A stretch of DNA of 64,000 nt from Eopsaltria australis (GCA_034509425.1 JAVTVJ010000070.1:1240001-1304000); one strand, 5' to 3'; counted from the stretch's first letter, positions 1-14,361 are shown. Translations and numbers: made by a program. The notes: a model not told the origin generated them from the sequence alone.

Positions 1-2083
1 AGAAGACTTGTTTATAAAGGTAAAGAAAACATTCCTCTTTCTAAGCAACACATAAATATATCCTGTCGTCTGCTCTAATAATTGCAAGATCTCTGGAAGC
101 CTTCAGGCATTTTACAAGCAATACAAAGGATACAAAGAATTACAGCAATAGTATTCCCATTTTTTTTTCTCAGAAAAGCTCATCTGTTTCGTTTTTAAAT
201 AGGTGTGATCCTCCCTTAGGCTGACTGTGGTGTACCCAAGGTGGATTTTGCTATTCACTGTGACAGGACAGAATTCCAGATAATCAGTCTCTTGTTGCAG
301 GCAGCCCAATGTGGCAAGCAACCTTGGGAAATTGATTTTACTTTCCATTGTCATGTGCTGGCAGATAGAGTCAGGTAAAGAGGCAAGTGATGCATACCTG
401 GATCAGACAGTGGGAGAGCAGAAAATGTACTATACAGCTGTTTGATGGATGGGATTGTGGTAGGGAATGATCAGCAGCAACTGGTAAGGCAAATTAACAA
501 AGAAACAATAAAAATTAAAGACTAAGGGAGACTGCTCAAAGCCTGATTAAACTTTTGTGGGTTTTATGCCTTTTAAAGGGTAAAGGTATAAGCAGAGAGT
601 CTCCTGTGGCATGGGTATTTGGGGAGTGAAAAAGCTGTGGCTGGACTCCAACAAGCTACTGGCATTTTGGCTGGGGTTTTCCAGCTCTCAGAGGCCACAG
701 GGGAAGCGTCTGTCCTGAGAACCCACAGCCAGGTGCTCTGGCTGGTCCATGAAGTAGTGGTGTCCTGGGCCACCTGTGTATCTGGATCTCTTGACAGCAG
801 TGTTGGAAAGGACCTAGAGTTGATCCCAACCCTCTCACCTCTCATCATACAATTGGTGAAATATTTTATAGATCAATAGCACAATCCATTGATTGATACT
901 TCAAAGGGCATCTCTGATGACTTCAGTAATGCTTTAGTCATGCTACAGATTTGAAAAGGGAAATGGTATAGAAGCTACATCTGAACTGGAAGCATCAATG
1001 CTCAATTATGTATTCCTGGACTTCCAGGTTGAAGGCCTGCACACTTTTATCTTCAGTCTTGTGAGTTCTCTCAGATGTGACTTTTTATAAGTATCCAGCT
1101 TACTCAAGAATCCATATTCCACTGACTTTGAAGTGCCTGGAGTACCTGCCTGTATCATTTCCTTGACAGCAGGAAGAATGGGGAGAGAAGGGGCAGCAGT
1201 AGCTATGACTCTCAGAGGGGGATTGTTATTACATTCTTTGAATATTTAAGTAATAAAATAACCATTGTGATCAGTTTAAAAATATCTAAAAAACCACTTG
1301 CCTTCAGGAAAGTAATGTTCAACTTTCATTTCCTCCAGAGACAAGTATCAATTCAGAGGAGCAGGAGAAGATAGAATGGAATGAACCAGGTTACTGTGAG
1401 ACTGTGGGGTCATCATCATGTAATTCTAGGTATTGTTGCAATAGCTGGAATATTAAATCTCACTGGGTGGAGAGGTGGATGCAGTCCAAGGGCAACCTAG
1501 AGGGAAATAAGATTGAACTAATGAAAGTCTGCTCTCTCAGTAGTATGTAAAGAATGTCTCCAATATTGTGCTCACTAAAATAGTGTCTCTGGGCAATGTG
1601 AGAATAATCATAGGTAGAAATTACACTTTCTTCCAAAAATTGCATGGAGAAGAATAAAAATCGTGTCTGAGAAAACGTGATCTGTAGATTTCAGCAAGCT
1701 GTCTCACTCTTAATGACATTTGAGTATCTTCTGAGATTTTCTGACATAATGAGATTTTAGATTGGGTTAGAGGATGTCTTTATTTCCTTGAAATTTGTGG
1801 AACTGCTGATTACTGTCTGATTTTCTTCCCTGTTCATATTTGGTTTTGTGGAGGTTCTTTATTGAAGTTGTTAAAAGAATATATCTGACTACATCTCTTT
1901 TGACAGAACTATGCAATATACTTTCTTTGAAAATTTTAACTAAAGTTTACTCAGGTGAAATAACCCTTGAGGATTATCCCTTCAAATTTCAAGACAAGAC
2001 TAGAATAGTAGATTTTATGATTCTCCTTAGGAAGCAGAACTTGTGGGAATTAATATTATCCTAAGGCAAAGATCACAGGATCA
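1..2083. other. Intergenic DNA, no gene recognised
   Basis: AT-rich sequence about 16-18 kb upstream of CLVS2. All ORFs here are short, lack recognisable domains and overlap each other on both strands, as expected by chance. A slightly more GC-rich block at about 619-880 is open on both strands but matches no family I recognise. No RNA gene or clear repeat seen. Confidence 0.6.
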
Positions 2084-2165
2084 CAGAATAAATGAGATTG
2101 GAAGGGACCTTTAGATACCATCTACCCCAGCCCCTTGGCTCAGAACAGGGCAGGATAGACCACAA
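2084..2165 (-). repeat. CR1-type LINE 3' fragment (old copy)
   Basis: Read on the minus strand, this stretch resembles the 3' end of an avian CR1 LINE. The plus strand shows 'cacaggatcacagaat', then 'ttggaagggacc', then a CATCTA/CCCCAGCCCC segment and a CAGGGCAGG segment, in the order seen in CR1 3' ends. It is diverged and truncated. The assignment is by memory of the family, not by alignment. Confidence 0.55.
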
Positions 2166-2228
2166 TGCTCCTAATGCACATTATAGGACATGAACTAGAC
2201 AGATAATCTAAAAGTCTAGAAGTACTAA

Positions 2229-2308
2229 AAAAGCAAAAAAAAAACCAAAACAAAACAAAACACAACAAAAAAACAAACCCAAAGCAAACAAACAAAAAAC
2301 CAAAACAC
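2229..2308. repeat. A-rich simple repeat, (CAAAA)n-like
   Basis: Almost every base on the plus strand is A or C, arranged as irregular CAAAA, CAAA and CAAAAAAA units. It lies about 60 bp from the CR1 fragment at 2084-2165. It is low-complexity sequence with no coding potential. Confidence 0.8.
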
Positions 2309-5300
2309 TTAACTAGCCTGTATCCTTTAGGGGAGGATTTTCCAAGGAGAGTTAATTTCTCTGCACAATGAGCCTAACTCTTCATCATCCCCAAGAAATT
2401 CTCCTCCCTCAGTTTTCCCTCTACTTCTGTAATCTACCTGTGCTAAAGGACACCTACAAGAGTCAAGTGTCAGCTTGAGACCAGCTAGCAGAAAAAACAT
2501 TGAAATGGAAAAGTGCAGTTTTGCAATTAAACTTAAGTCTCTCCTTTTGCGTTGTCTCCTTCATTTCTCTTTCTATAATTCCGCTTGTATTATTCTGACA
2601 AGGACTTCTGTAAACTCCCAAGATGCCAACCTGAAGCTGACAAGAATGGTGGCAAAAATACCTAAAGCACAAATTCTTTTGACAGACTAACAGGAGTCTG
2701 TTGTCTGCCAGAATCACCTTTCATTTTTCCTGTGTGCATTTCTTCTGCTTTGCCCTCTGCAGACACCTCAGCGACAGCCTGAGGGTGTCAGGTATAATTC
2801 TGCAAAGATATGGACAAGGAAAAGAAAATGCCAAGTGTCAAGTGTATCCCATGACCTCCCACTACTATATAAACTGTAAAGAGAAATCATGGGAAAGTGG
2901 CCAGTTAGCTCCTCAAGTCTTGAAAAGTTTTATTGATTTCCAAGTATTTTCATAGGTATGCTGAGAGATATGTGTGTTTAGGATACAATAAAGTGTTCAC
3001 TGAAATCAATTAGACTCTTTATGTTGACTTCAGTGGGCTGAAGGTTGACTCTGGTTTCCTTCATGAGAGTTCTGCAATATGCATTTTTAAAGGATTGATA
3101 CAAAACCCATCATCCCAGCAGCATGTAAAAAAGAGGCAACAAGGACATTCTGAAGTTTTGTATTAGAAACACAAGATCAGTAGAGCATGAAAGCTAATAT
3201 ATATGCTCTTATATAACAATAAAATAAGATTTTTTTTTTGCCATTACTGATGATATAATTTCTGCTGTTACTGATCCAAGTGCTTGATGTTGCTCTTCTG
3301 AAGAAAATGTTCACTGGCATCACTAACCCTGATCATTCAGCTATATTGCCAATTAAGTCCAAGCAGTAATACCCAAAGGAATAACAGATCAGCACAGAAA
3401 AAGGGTAACTATCCAAAGATAAACTACTGACTTTGATAGAAACTAAATCAAACTGCAGCATTTAGCTAAAATATCCCTTTCAATTTTTGTCATTCTGAGT
3501 GGGTTTTATTTTAAAACAGAGTCTCTCCACCTCAGAACTGGAAAACTGACATTCTGCATCTGTGTCCACACCATTTGACATGCCTATCATGGCAACTTAC
3601 CTTCACTGCCATTTGTCACAAATGCTGATGTGGATATGTCAGCTGTCTACGCAGATATGTCATAGAGAAAAAACCAACTGAAATGAAAGTAGATGTCAGT
3701 AAAGAAACAATGATGTTTCTGTGAGCATCGTGTTAAATTAGTTGATGTTATCTCTGCTTATCATCAGTAGCTGGAGCTTACGTGGCAAGGAGTTGTGATC
3801 ATGAAGTATGATGTTCCACAGGTTTGAAAGGTCAAGTTTAATTTTCCAAACATCTGTAAGTTTATTTTCAACACTTCAATGGCAAATCAAATTCACTCGA
3901 GCAAACTTGTCATAAAAATAACTTGCAGTACTGAAGATACAAATGCAGAGTAAAACTGGGGAAATCATGGTCCCTACTGGGTAAAAAGAGCTAGCATTAC
4001 TGGAAGTCAGAAGCAGCTGGCTTGAGTCACCACAGCATTCTTAAATGGGAGCTTTTCGAAGTAACCAAGAGCAGGCACATGTTTTCAGTGGGAATAATGC
4101 TAATGTGCCTAATGTTACTTGGCAGTTTAATATTTAGTATTATGTAACATTTGTGGAAGGAAGTGCACAAGGGAGAAAAGAGTGAAGTGGCTCAGATTCC
4201 ATGCAACAATTTTGGGACTGGCTTTCAGTAAGTAACTGATCACTTTGGAAAGGAGAGGATCACTTTGAAAAGCACTCAGCTTTGGAGAAGTCTGAATGAA
4301 AATGGTGCCACCCACTCAGGATGATGCTCAGGGGCTCTGGGACACTGTCTTGTAGCCGCTGGCCTCAGTACAACCACCACCATGATGGCAATTATCATTG
4401 ATAAGCTGGGAGTCCTCTCACATGGTATAGGGGGTTTGGTGTGGGATGTGCTGCCAAGAAGGAATGGGCCCATAGCCCAGCCAGTGACAGATCTGCCCTG
4501 TTTTCCTAACCCAGGACTTACTGCCTTGTGGAGTTGATAGTTATGATACTTATTATGGTGACCACAGAGCTAAGAAATTGGGATTTAATGACCTCAGAAA
4601 ATATAGCTGACAAATCTTTCAGGAGATTAGGCACTTTAAATAAAGAGATCTTTTTTTTCCCCTAATTTAAGTTACACTATAATATTGAGTCATGCATTAT
4701 CTTTTTCTTTCTTCTCAGTTTTCCTTTTCTCATTCTTTTAATTTTCCTTCACCTTCATTCCTTCTTTTCCTGTGCAAGCCACCAGTTTAACTGGCAATAA
4801 AAAAGGGATGAATGGGGTGAGAATAAGGGACACAGAAAATAAAGGAGTATAGGATAAAAAACAAAATAAACATGAAAGCAGCACATTTCAAAATCAACAC
4901 TTTTCAGTAAAAGACACCGTAGAAACTATTGCAACTATGACAAAGAAACATAAAATTTGCCTAATTTTGCATCAACAGAATGCAAAGAACAGAATAAAAA
5001 AAGTTTCTTTTTCAAGTTCCTCATCATGAGTACAAGGTTGCTGCCTTTTACTGAGGAAATTTTTTTCAGTATCGAAACTTTAGCAAAAGGATCCGTATAA
5101 GAATGCTACTGGATAGAACAAGATATCTTACACTTGTGATTTCTCTGGCTAATGAAGGAGTATTTTCAGCACTGTCCACCATTTATTACCCTAGACATTC
5201 AGTTAATGCAGCTCATCTTCTCTTGTGTCAATTTTCATCAAGAACATCTTCTGGTTTGTCTTTTATCTGTATTTATGCCCAAACAGAACATATCCACTTT

Positions 5301-8300
5301 TATTACAATTAGTTTGAAATAGCCCCATGAAATAGATGGGACCCATATCTAACATAAAGAAGCCATCTTTGTCTTGATTCTTATCTCTGGTTACTATAAA
5401 CCACAGATAATTGTTCTAAGGTTAGTCTAGTTACATGAATAAAAATCCAGATAACAGAAGAAAGTGCTTGCTCCTCTTAAGCATTTGTGACTTTTTCTAA
5501 GCAAGGCTTTGATAACATAATCAGGAGCACTGATAAACCCTTAACAGATACCTATTGTTCACAGTCAAATGACCTTTTAGGTCAGCTGTTCAATTACCAT
5601 GACTTACTAAACAGTGGCATCTCTTCCATTCAGTGCCTGGTGTTGAGTGGTATGTTCCTGACAAGCAGAAGAAAATCCAATTATCTACTTTTCTTTCTTG
5701 CTTCTTCAGGAAATGTTAGCATTTTTAATACAGCATGTGGCCATACAATACAGATGATGGTAGGGCACCTTCAGGAGAATTACATTTTTGTAACTCTTTT
5801 TCATAAAGTTGTGAAAGACAGAACCAGTTTACTGCTGCAGCTATCTGAAGAAAACAACTGAAGAATCTGTCTGGACAGATTCTGTGGGATGATGTTGTGA
5901 AAAGGTCACAGAAAAGATGCTGTTGCATTTCTTTTTCCAGTCCTTTTGGACCGATCAGTGTGTCATAGGAGGGTTGCTGTGAATTAAATGGCAAAAAATG
6001 GGAGCTACCTGTCACAAGGTAATTGTTTCTCTGAAGAGGAAACTATTGCATGCCTTTCACAGCTTTTCTGAAGTCCATTGCCAAAAATCCTACTGAAACA
6101 GATAAATGGACATATTCAAATTATAGGACACATTCAGCTCCTGAGAGCAGAGAGACTTCTGTGTCACCCTTTTCTCTACAATAGTCTACCTCAGACTGTT
6201 TTGGAGATTTAAACAATGCTGTTCATAAAACCCCACCCAATAATCTCAAACCCACTTGGTTGTCCACATTATTTTTTTGGCATATATGTAACAGCATTAC
6301 TGTGTACCTCAGTTTCTTGAATTTTTAAATTGGCTTTGCCATTTCTTCACAGTAGAAACAAACTTGGCAGGTAGAAACTTCTTCAAAACCACCTGTGTAC
6401 CTCACCCAAACTTGCAAGCTTAAAAATACTCCTGAATCACTCATTTTTGATACAGTCTCAGTTTGCTTTTGTGGTTATTTCCAGAGTAAAGTACAGGAGA
6501 ATCTGGCTGGATTCTTGATATTTTAACAACCAGTGTAGTTTTCTGTTCTTTCTAAACCATAATAAATATAACTGGGAGGATTTTTGAGTCTCAGCAACTT
6601 GATTTTCTGTGGGAGAATAGAGTGCCCTGGGAATATGTTTCATTGTCTTCAAATGCCATGGAAACTTTCTAACCTTTAAATGTAAACATGCCAATTTGCA
6701 GTAAGAGGTTTAGCCAAAAGATTCTCATTAACATTTGTGGCAGCTAAGAAGCTGAATGCTTTTGTGCTAAACTGAAATTTACCCCGATGCCATAGACCAT
6801 GAAACTGTATGACGGAAGTCAGAGATGCTGCTTATGCCAAATGTCCTTTCAGAATTAATTTTGCAAAGTTCTCTTAAAACAGGCATGGGCATATCCTGGA
6901 CTCTTTTTGTGTGGTTCTGATAGTTTAAAACCTGATGGCATTCTGACTTGAAGTAATCAAAGATTTACTTAACATTTCTATGGTGCTAGAATACCAAATG
7001 CTTTTGTCCAATAAGCAAAGTGCCTTTTTATATGATCCAATGCTCATTCTCCTGAAAGGCAAAGAGCCTGTGGAAGTACATCTGCTGCTTCATCAGTAGC
7101 ATTTTCTATACATTCAGATGCATTTTCTATGAACTTCTGACAAAATATTCAGACTCTGAAGAGACACTTATTTCACCTGATGATTCAGGTTATACCTTTC
7201 TCTGAATTTTGCCAATTTCTTAGCAGTAGGTTTCTTAGCACTGTGGTATATAATTAATTCTTTTTGTCTCACTATCAACAGTAAGGCAGTTAACCTTTCC
7301 ATGAACATTATGCTTTAGAGAACCATATCTTTTGAAGGTAATGGGGACTCCTGTGCTAGTCTAAGCTGTGTTGTAAGAAGTATTCCTAGAGAAGTTTAAG
7401 AACTGAGTGAATTTCCTTACTTCTCAAAGGTAGTATGAAAAGTCCCTCTGACTTTGTGGACCAAGGCTTCATGTCGGTATGGTATTTTCGTAGCAGTGAT
7501 GTGTGAAAACTAGTAAATGCGTTCCAGATTTGCTGCTATCACCTCACAAAGATAATCCACTGAAACAAGCTGAGAGCTAAAGGTCAGAAAAGAACACCTG
7601 CGTTCAAAAGAAGTGGACAAGGGCTTGAGGGCAGTTTATGGCTATACAAGAGACTGTTAAAATGTGGATCATATTTTATTTTTATTTACAGGACCTCTTT
7701 GGTACACTTGGTGAGACTAAAAGAGAAGATAGCAAGGTACCTCACCTCTACTATTGCTAGTGCAAAAAGAACTTGGTGAGAGCAAAGCCTGCCGAGCCCT
7801 GACCACGTCATGGTGTTACCTCTAGATTCCATTTATTTTCCTACACTTCCAGTTGGTGACAAAGAAATGAGCTCACAATTTCTTCTCTTGGTTCTGAACA
7901 TGCTCACTCCTCTGATAATGTCAGCTGTTTGAAAGTGCACATCTTCTGCCCAGTGGGCTCTCACCAGCTGTAGAAGATGTTGGAGTTTTTCCCTTGGTTG
8001 TCTAAGTTCAACAAGAAGGGTTTCCTTTACGCTGCAAATATGTCTGTGTGCTTCAATGCAGTCCCAGCTCTTTTTTGTTCCAGTCTTCTGGGCAAAGTCA
8101 CTGCAGAGAAGAAAGGTGAGCCATGTAGCCTGTGAATCTTCTGTTGTTTAGCCTCTAGTGTGAATCAAACAATGCCTGGAAAGATCTCAGGAGTCTATTA
8201 AAAGTGCTCTATAGCCATCCAGCTCTGTACTTGCCCTTCTTTGAATTTCTCTGTGATAAAGGGACTTAAGACTTAGGCAAAACTAAAAGTAGTTGCTTGT

Positions 8301-11300
8301 CTCTCTAATTAACAAATCAGGTGTAGGTGTCCTTTTCCCCTCCTACCATTACATCGCTCTACAAACAGTCTGACAGCCAAAAGATAGCTAAGTGTTCAAG
8401 CTGGACTGAAAGTGATCCTGCATTGCTGCTATGTGATAGCGCTTAATTTGCTTTTCAAAAGGCAGGTGTCCAATACCAACTGAGATTCCCTGAGATACAG
8501 ATGGCATCTGTATAGGGCTGGGCTGAAGACCAAGTGCCATTACTGAAGGCATCTCAAAAGACTCAATGCTTGTGCATTGGCAACAGAATTGAATCCTAAG
8601 TGACATTTTTAAGGTACTAAAATCAAATCACCGGCAGCAGTAGCAGAATGAACTTCATTTCCAAAACCTAAAGTGTCTACATTTGTTAGCATTGAGCAGT
8701 TTCCATCAGCGTTTTCAAAGAAAACTGAACTTTAGTTGCCTGCTACTATTACTGTCTGTAAGATGCTGTGACAACAAGCTCTTCATGTGTAAGTTTAGAA
8801 AACAAGGCCACCTTTCTTACCATTCTGGTTTAATGACTTTCAATGGCTCCATTTATTTTGAAACAAGTTACAGCACAAGGCAATTTTGCCACTTGATAGC
8901 TTCTGGGTGCAATCTGGTTTTTGACTTAGTAAATAGACGAAGCTCTCAAACAACCTGAATTCTTCTTTAACTGAAAAAAAAAAAGGGCTAGAGACAAATT
9001 TAAAAAGCAGCAAGCTTCTTCATCCTTCATGATATCGTCCAAAAACAAAATAGAAAATCACAAAATACATGGATGATGTGCCAAGTTTTCAAAGAAAGGA
9101 GAAAACTGGAAAATCCTAATGAAACTATATCACTGAAGAGAGCCTATGGTAGCTAAATTATCTTGTGACTGAAGTATTTGTGCTGTGATGGAGTGCAAGT
9201 ACTTTTTGCTGAACAAGCTGAAAATGCTGCCACAGGAGAACAGGCTGACTTCAGCTTTATACAATTGCTTTGCTTTCAAGCAGTTTCTGATATTTCAAAG
9301 TAACTGACAGAATCAAGCCAAATTCACAACTTGGTTTTTCAAAGGGTCTCAATTATGACCTTTAAGTTCAGAACGGATGTTTCCATCCATACTACATCGT
9401 TGTAGCAGATGAAAATAATCTACTTCTACAAAGAGGAGGTGGTTTAAGGCTGCTGTGTGTGAAAGGGTGACATGAATGTTCTCGAAGAGCTCACCTGCAG
9501 GTTGTACCAAGTAATCTGATCAGTGGCTGTAACCAAATCAATGATGACAGATTTGTTATTGTATCTAGATGCTGGGGATCAAACAGTGCCAGAAATGATG
9601 TGATGATATTGTAGGATTAATGTCAGACATTGCATCCAGCTTACAACTGGCAGAATCATGTATATCATTATTGCAGTGGGTATGACTTGAATTAAGCTTG
9701 CCCAGAGAACACTAAGAATAATACTATGAAACTAAGAAGGTACTAAGTACCTATGAAACTGTTTATGAAACTACATATCAAGGGAAAAGTATCCTTCAGG
9801 AGATGCTGTGAGAAAAAAATTCCTGTGTGTCTTATCAAGAAGTATGATGGACAAAGTGCCACCTCTAGAGATAAACAGTGAGATGCTGTGTGTGCCAGCA
9901 GGGATCCATGTCACACAGCAAGCATAACAGACTTCCAGTGAGGAACTACAGGGTTACCTTACCATGTGGACAAAGTCAGCGCTAAAAAATATCATAAAGA
10001 AATAGCAGGAAATGAGAGCTTGAAGCCAGGATGTAATAGGAAATGCTTACTTGTTTTGTAGAAAATGAGCTCTAAACACGGTAAATAGTTGGAAAGACAC
10101 ACAGACAGACAGAAAAGCAAGCCAGGAGAGCAATAAGCCACTGACAACTTTTCAAAGACTGGATTTTCAAGAATAGAAGACCATTCTTCATGAAACAAAG
10201 GAAGGCAGTATTTCCAGTCAGACGAAAGCTGCAACTTACTCTAAAAGAAAATCCAACAAGAGATTTTAAAGCTGGAGATACTGAAGTTTCCCATAACCAC
10301 ACTTAATAAGGTGAAAACATGTCCCTAGATTTGGCAAAGGAGTTTTCTGAGTACCTTCACAGCACTGAATCCATCCTACAGCATCTCTCCCATTAGGATT
10401 TGAAGAAAATAGCTGATGAAGGTACTCAGCTTCCTGAGCTGTAAACTGAGGTATACGTGGTAATCACGTGTACATTGTGCAGCCAAATCAAACATTACCT
10501 GGTTTTCCAAATACTTGAATTTGCAGTTATTATGGCATAGGTAATGCCAGCATCATGAAAGAACTGAGATTTGTCATTCTACATTGCATCCAAAATTGTG
10601 GTTCTCATCCATCTGATGCCTGTGCTGGGATGTGTTCAAGGACAAAACTGATCACCTCCTACTTTGGTATGCAAGTCTGAATATTGACTTCAAGAAACCC
10701 AAAGCACAGCTCATCACTGAAAGCTTTTCAGACTTATATGTCGTTCTCATATCTGCATTAAAAATTATTTAATGAATAATTTTGTTCCAGGACTGCATTC
10801 ATACATTTTTAATAGAATGAACATTTATTCCAACCTTAGCATTCTTCAGCATTCTGTATTAATTATGTACCAAAACTATGGAATGTTTAGTGTCCTAACT
10901 CATCATTTGATTAAGCTTACTGGAAGTATTGGCTCAGTTATGAATTCATTATCTTTTATTCCCTACATATCTCTGTGATGCAAATTTCTATAGCAGTGAA
11001 ATATGTCTGAGTGCTTTGCTCCCAGTTAATGTGGTATTAATATAACAATGAAGTTCATTACATTTCCAGATACCTTTTTTACTAACACTAAATTAATGTT
11101 TGAACTTGCTTGACAGAGTCCTGCAGTTGCCTAAGTTTGGTTTGTTTGGGTTTTTTTTTTTTCAAATTAATACAGCAGTTAAGATTTTTGTGTTGGCGAT
11201 ATTGCCAGGTGAAACTTTTACCTTTGTGTATCATTTGTTTGTGAGATGCTGGATTTTCTAAATCACAGATTAATTATTGCTAATTACAACTTCACCTCTG

Positions 11301-11555
11301 GAAGACCATCTGTCCCAACAGTAAGGACTGCATGTAAAGACCTCTTGTAGATAGGAAAGCAGAGCCCATCCAAATGCTGTTCCCAGGATGCTAATGCCCT
11401 CCTGACACCCATCCCCTCACACGGCATATCTGAAGTGTTTTAAACGCCAGAACAAAGGCTGTGCAGCTAAAAAAGAGGAGATTTTACCTTACACTTTATA
11501 CCAGTCTCCAAATAAAGAAATAAATTATTCTGTCAGTATACAGTATGCAAGATTT
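2309..11555. other. Intergenic DNA, no gene recognised
   Basis: About 9 kb of AT-rich sequence. The longest ORF, 124 codons at 5487-5861 on the plus strand, has no recognisable domain, no good codon pattern and no splice context, and I do not regard it as a gene. A small cluster at 9725-9772 has three copies of TATGAAACT around an odd palindrome (GGTACT-A-AGTACC, 9739-9751). Nothing else stood out. Confidence 0.55.
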
Positions 11556-11583
11556 AAAAAAAAAAAAAAAAAAAAGAGGGGGG
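11556..11583. repeat. Poly-A tract followed by a G run
   Basis: A run of 20 A residues (11556-11575) is followed by GAGGGGGGG. It could be an expanded microsatellite or the A-rich tail of an old retroposon. No target-site duplication was recognised. Confidence 0.75.
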
Positions 11584-11611
11584 GCTAAATTGCAGCATGT
11601 GATAGATAGGC

Positions 11612-11805
11612 CTGACATTGGGAAAAATGTACTGAACAGACAGTGAAACTCTGGGACAGACTGTCAAGAAAGGCTGTGGAGTATCTGCTGCTGGAGGTTT
11701 TAAATGCCATCCAGACAAACATCCATCAGGATGGGAGATAGATAAACTAGGCAATCTCTTAAAATACCTTCCAGTTTTATTTTTCTTATGATTCTGTGAG
11801 TAGGC
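11612..11805 (+). repeat. CR1-type LINE 3' fragment, diverged
   Basis: The plus strand follows the order of a CR1 3' end: a segment resembling the 'tggaacaggctg' region, then 'ctggaggttttaaatgccatccag', and an end near 'ttatgattctgtga', which resembles the CR1 terminal octamer repeat. It is more diverged than the copy at 12244-12612. It sits upstream of CLVS2 in the same orientation as the gene. Confidence 0.6.
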
Positions 11806-12243
11806 TTGTCATACTGAAATATTTCTCTGATTAGGGTCTGATGCTATGCCTTGTCTCCTGTAAACCTATTTATCCTTATGTTGTTAGAGACCTGCGATGA
11901 TGAATAAAAGACAGATGCCTAGTCTGTTCTCAGAAATCAATTTTTCAGCCAGTTGGCATCTGGAGTTGCAGACAGATTTCTTACTGTAGAGCTCAGTTCT
12001 AGAAGTTCCTTTGTTTCAGATATAATGGGACTTAGGTCAAGCATCCTGACATTTTCCACAAATATGTTTAAGTAAAGAACCCCCATCATGCTCAGACACA
12101 GGGCTGCATTCCTTTAACTCACCTAGTTACAGAATGAGATCCGAGCTAATCCTCAGCCTCATGCGGCTTCCACTGAGATTAAAACTGGGAAGTTTCATTA
12201 GTTATCTGGAGTGAGACAAGATCATGAACGAGATCATTAAGGG
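11806..12243. other. Short intergenic spacer between two CR1 fragments
   Basis: About 440 bp of unremarkable sequence between two CR1-type fragments in the same orientation. It may be unrelated sequence between independent insertions. No gene, RNA or regulatory motif could be supported. Confidence 0.5.
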
Positions 12244-12612
12244 TCTGAGAAGACCTTATAGCAGCCTTTCAGTACCTAAAGGGGGCCTGCAAGAGCTGGA
12301 GAGGGACTTTTGACAGGGGTTAAGGATTGGTTTCCACAAGTGATCAAACAAGGGGTAATAGCGTTAACACTGAAAGAGGGTAGGTTTAGATTAGATATTA
12401 GGAAGAAATTCTCTCCTGTGATGGCAATGAGACACTGGAACATGTTGCTCAGAGAAGTTGTGGATGCCTCATCCCTGAAGTGTTCAACGCCCATTTGGAT
12501 AGGGCTTTGACCAACCTGGTCTAGTGAGTGGCATCCCTGCCCATGGCATGAGAGTTGGAACTAGATGATCTTTGAGATCCCTTCTGACCCAAGTCATTCT
12601 ATGATTTTATAA
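12244..12612 (+). mobile_element. CR1 LINE, 5'-truncated 3' end
   Basis: This is the clearest CR1 copy in the window. It has the typical 3' order: an 'agaccttatagcagcctttc' segment, then 'aaagagggtaggtttagatt', 'aggaagaaattct', 'gagaagttgtggatgcc', 'ggaactagatgatcttt' and the terminal 'attctatgattttat'. CR1 elements in birds are usually 5'-truncated and keep only the 3' UTR and a little of the reverse-transcriptase ORF, as here. The two overlapping ORFs at 12276-12510, one per strand, fall inside this repeat and are not genes. Confidence 0.85.
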
Positions 12613-14361
12613 TCAATTGCAAAGTCCCAGTTTTAATAAAGAGACTTGTTAAGTCACAGCAGACTTCAAAGATTAACTCACACTGAAGAAAATATTTCAG
12701 GAGTCACGGAGCCTGACACTAGCTGATATTGCTCCTGAGGCTTCCACTTTAAGCCACTCTGGAGGCACACTATGAACTGACAAATATGCTTGTTCAGACC
12801 ACCTATAATTGTTCTTATGCTCTTAAAACGTTTGAATTAAGTTTTGAAATCGATTCTGAAAATGAGACCTACATTTAGAATTTAGCCAGTTTTGATTTAG
12901 GCGTCATTTAGGTGCTTTTGACAAAGTTGTATTTAGCACTTTTCAAAAGCTTGAAGGACACACTTAATATGTACCCACAAAAGCGCTGCTGAAGAGGAAC
13001 GGATGTGAGAACATACATTCCTGGTTATTTGTACCTTCAAACATATTTCTCAGCTCTTTAGCTATATCACAGCTACATAAGACAAACTGTCTTGGAAATT
13101 TGATCCTAAGTGAACAACTGTCCTGAAGGATGCCGAGGACAATATAACTCTAAATCAAAGGCAACAGCAAGAACTGTCTTGGATCTTAAACCATTTCACA
13201 GAAAGTGTGGTACCAGTGCTGGCCTTAATACAGTTATTTTCTTATCCATCAACAGTATTTTATTTTAAGCTTCATTTCTGCATTCTATTTTTGCTCCTGA
13301 ATACACTGGTTTAAACAATTTAATTCTGAACGTGAGTTAAGATCTCTGATATCAAACACCTACACAAACACCTTTGTGCCTTATTTGTGTTTGAGTTTTA
13401 TTTCAAATCAAGTGCCTAACTGCAGTGCTTGTAGAATTGCAGAGCACTTGGTGTATCAAGTTCAGGCAAAAGTGACTATAAAAGCCTCAAAAAAAATAAT
13501 AGTGTCTAAGTGCAAGTGAAAAGATGCTGAGATTTACATAATGGATTTAGTCAGACACCCCTACTGTTTTATTGAGGGAAAAGTGCATGTGCACAATAAA
13601 TAAATTACACTCTGCCTTCAGTAGGTTGCATCTAATTGCATTAGTGGCTCCATTTTTCCCCTCATGACTTAGGTGGGGTAACATGCTGGAAAGCACATAT
13701 TTTTTCATTATACTATTTAATTGGTTTGATAAATCTGCTTATAGATGACAGATACCAAGTTACTTATATTTAAACCAGATCTTCTGTGTTTGCATGCAGG
13801 ATCTCAAAATATTGAAAAATAAAGTTATTATCGTCTGTAGTTCAGATAGAGCATGACCACTATCTTGTTCTTTCACCTACTCTGCCTTCAGACTGCCTCG
13901 CTACATGTGCTTTTCATAGTCCACCTCCTAAATCTACTCACTTCAGGAAAGAGCTGGCTCAAGCACCTCCTTCCACCTCCACACTGTCCTCCACAAGGGT
14001 GTTTTGATCTGTCTTTCAACAATACACTGCCAAAATTATTTTTTTGAAATGCTGTTCAAATTCAGTGAATCTCATTTTAGTATGGCAAAGTACAATTTAG
14101 AAATTGTTAAATTATTAAATCCATTTCTATAGAGACTGAACTTTTCTTTAAAAAGGAAGTGTACAGAAAATGGAAAGGTTTTGATGAATTTAATTTATTT
14201 GGCCTCCAAATTTCTTTATCGTCTTCCTCCTTCCTCCATACTTTTCCCTGTGTTTTTCTGGACTTTTTTTTTATTTTAAAAAGGGTGAGAAGAATGGCTT
14301 AAATATGGTCAAAATGGGGAAAACCAAAAAATGGAACAATAATGAAAGTTTCCAGAAAAAT
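12613..14361. other. Intergenic DNA, no gene recognised
   Basis: AT-rich, non-coding sequence. At about 13560-13760 there is a stretch with several TAAT-type cores (for example 'ctaattgcattag' and 'atttaattgg'). It could be an enhancer, but nothing in the sequence proves it. No ORF worth reporting. Confidence 0.5.

Noticed and set aside
5487..5861. 124-codon plus-strand ORF in the upstream region
   Set aside because: No recognisable domain, no splice or promoter context, and length within chance expectation for 64 kb of AT-rich DNA read in six frames.
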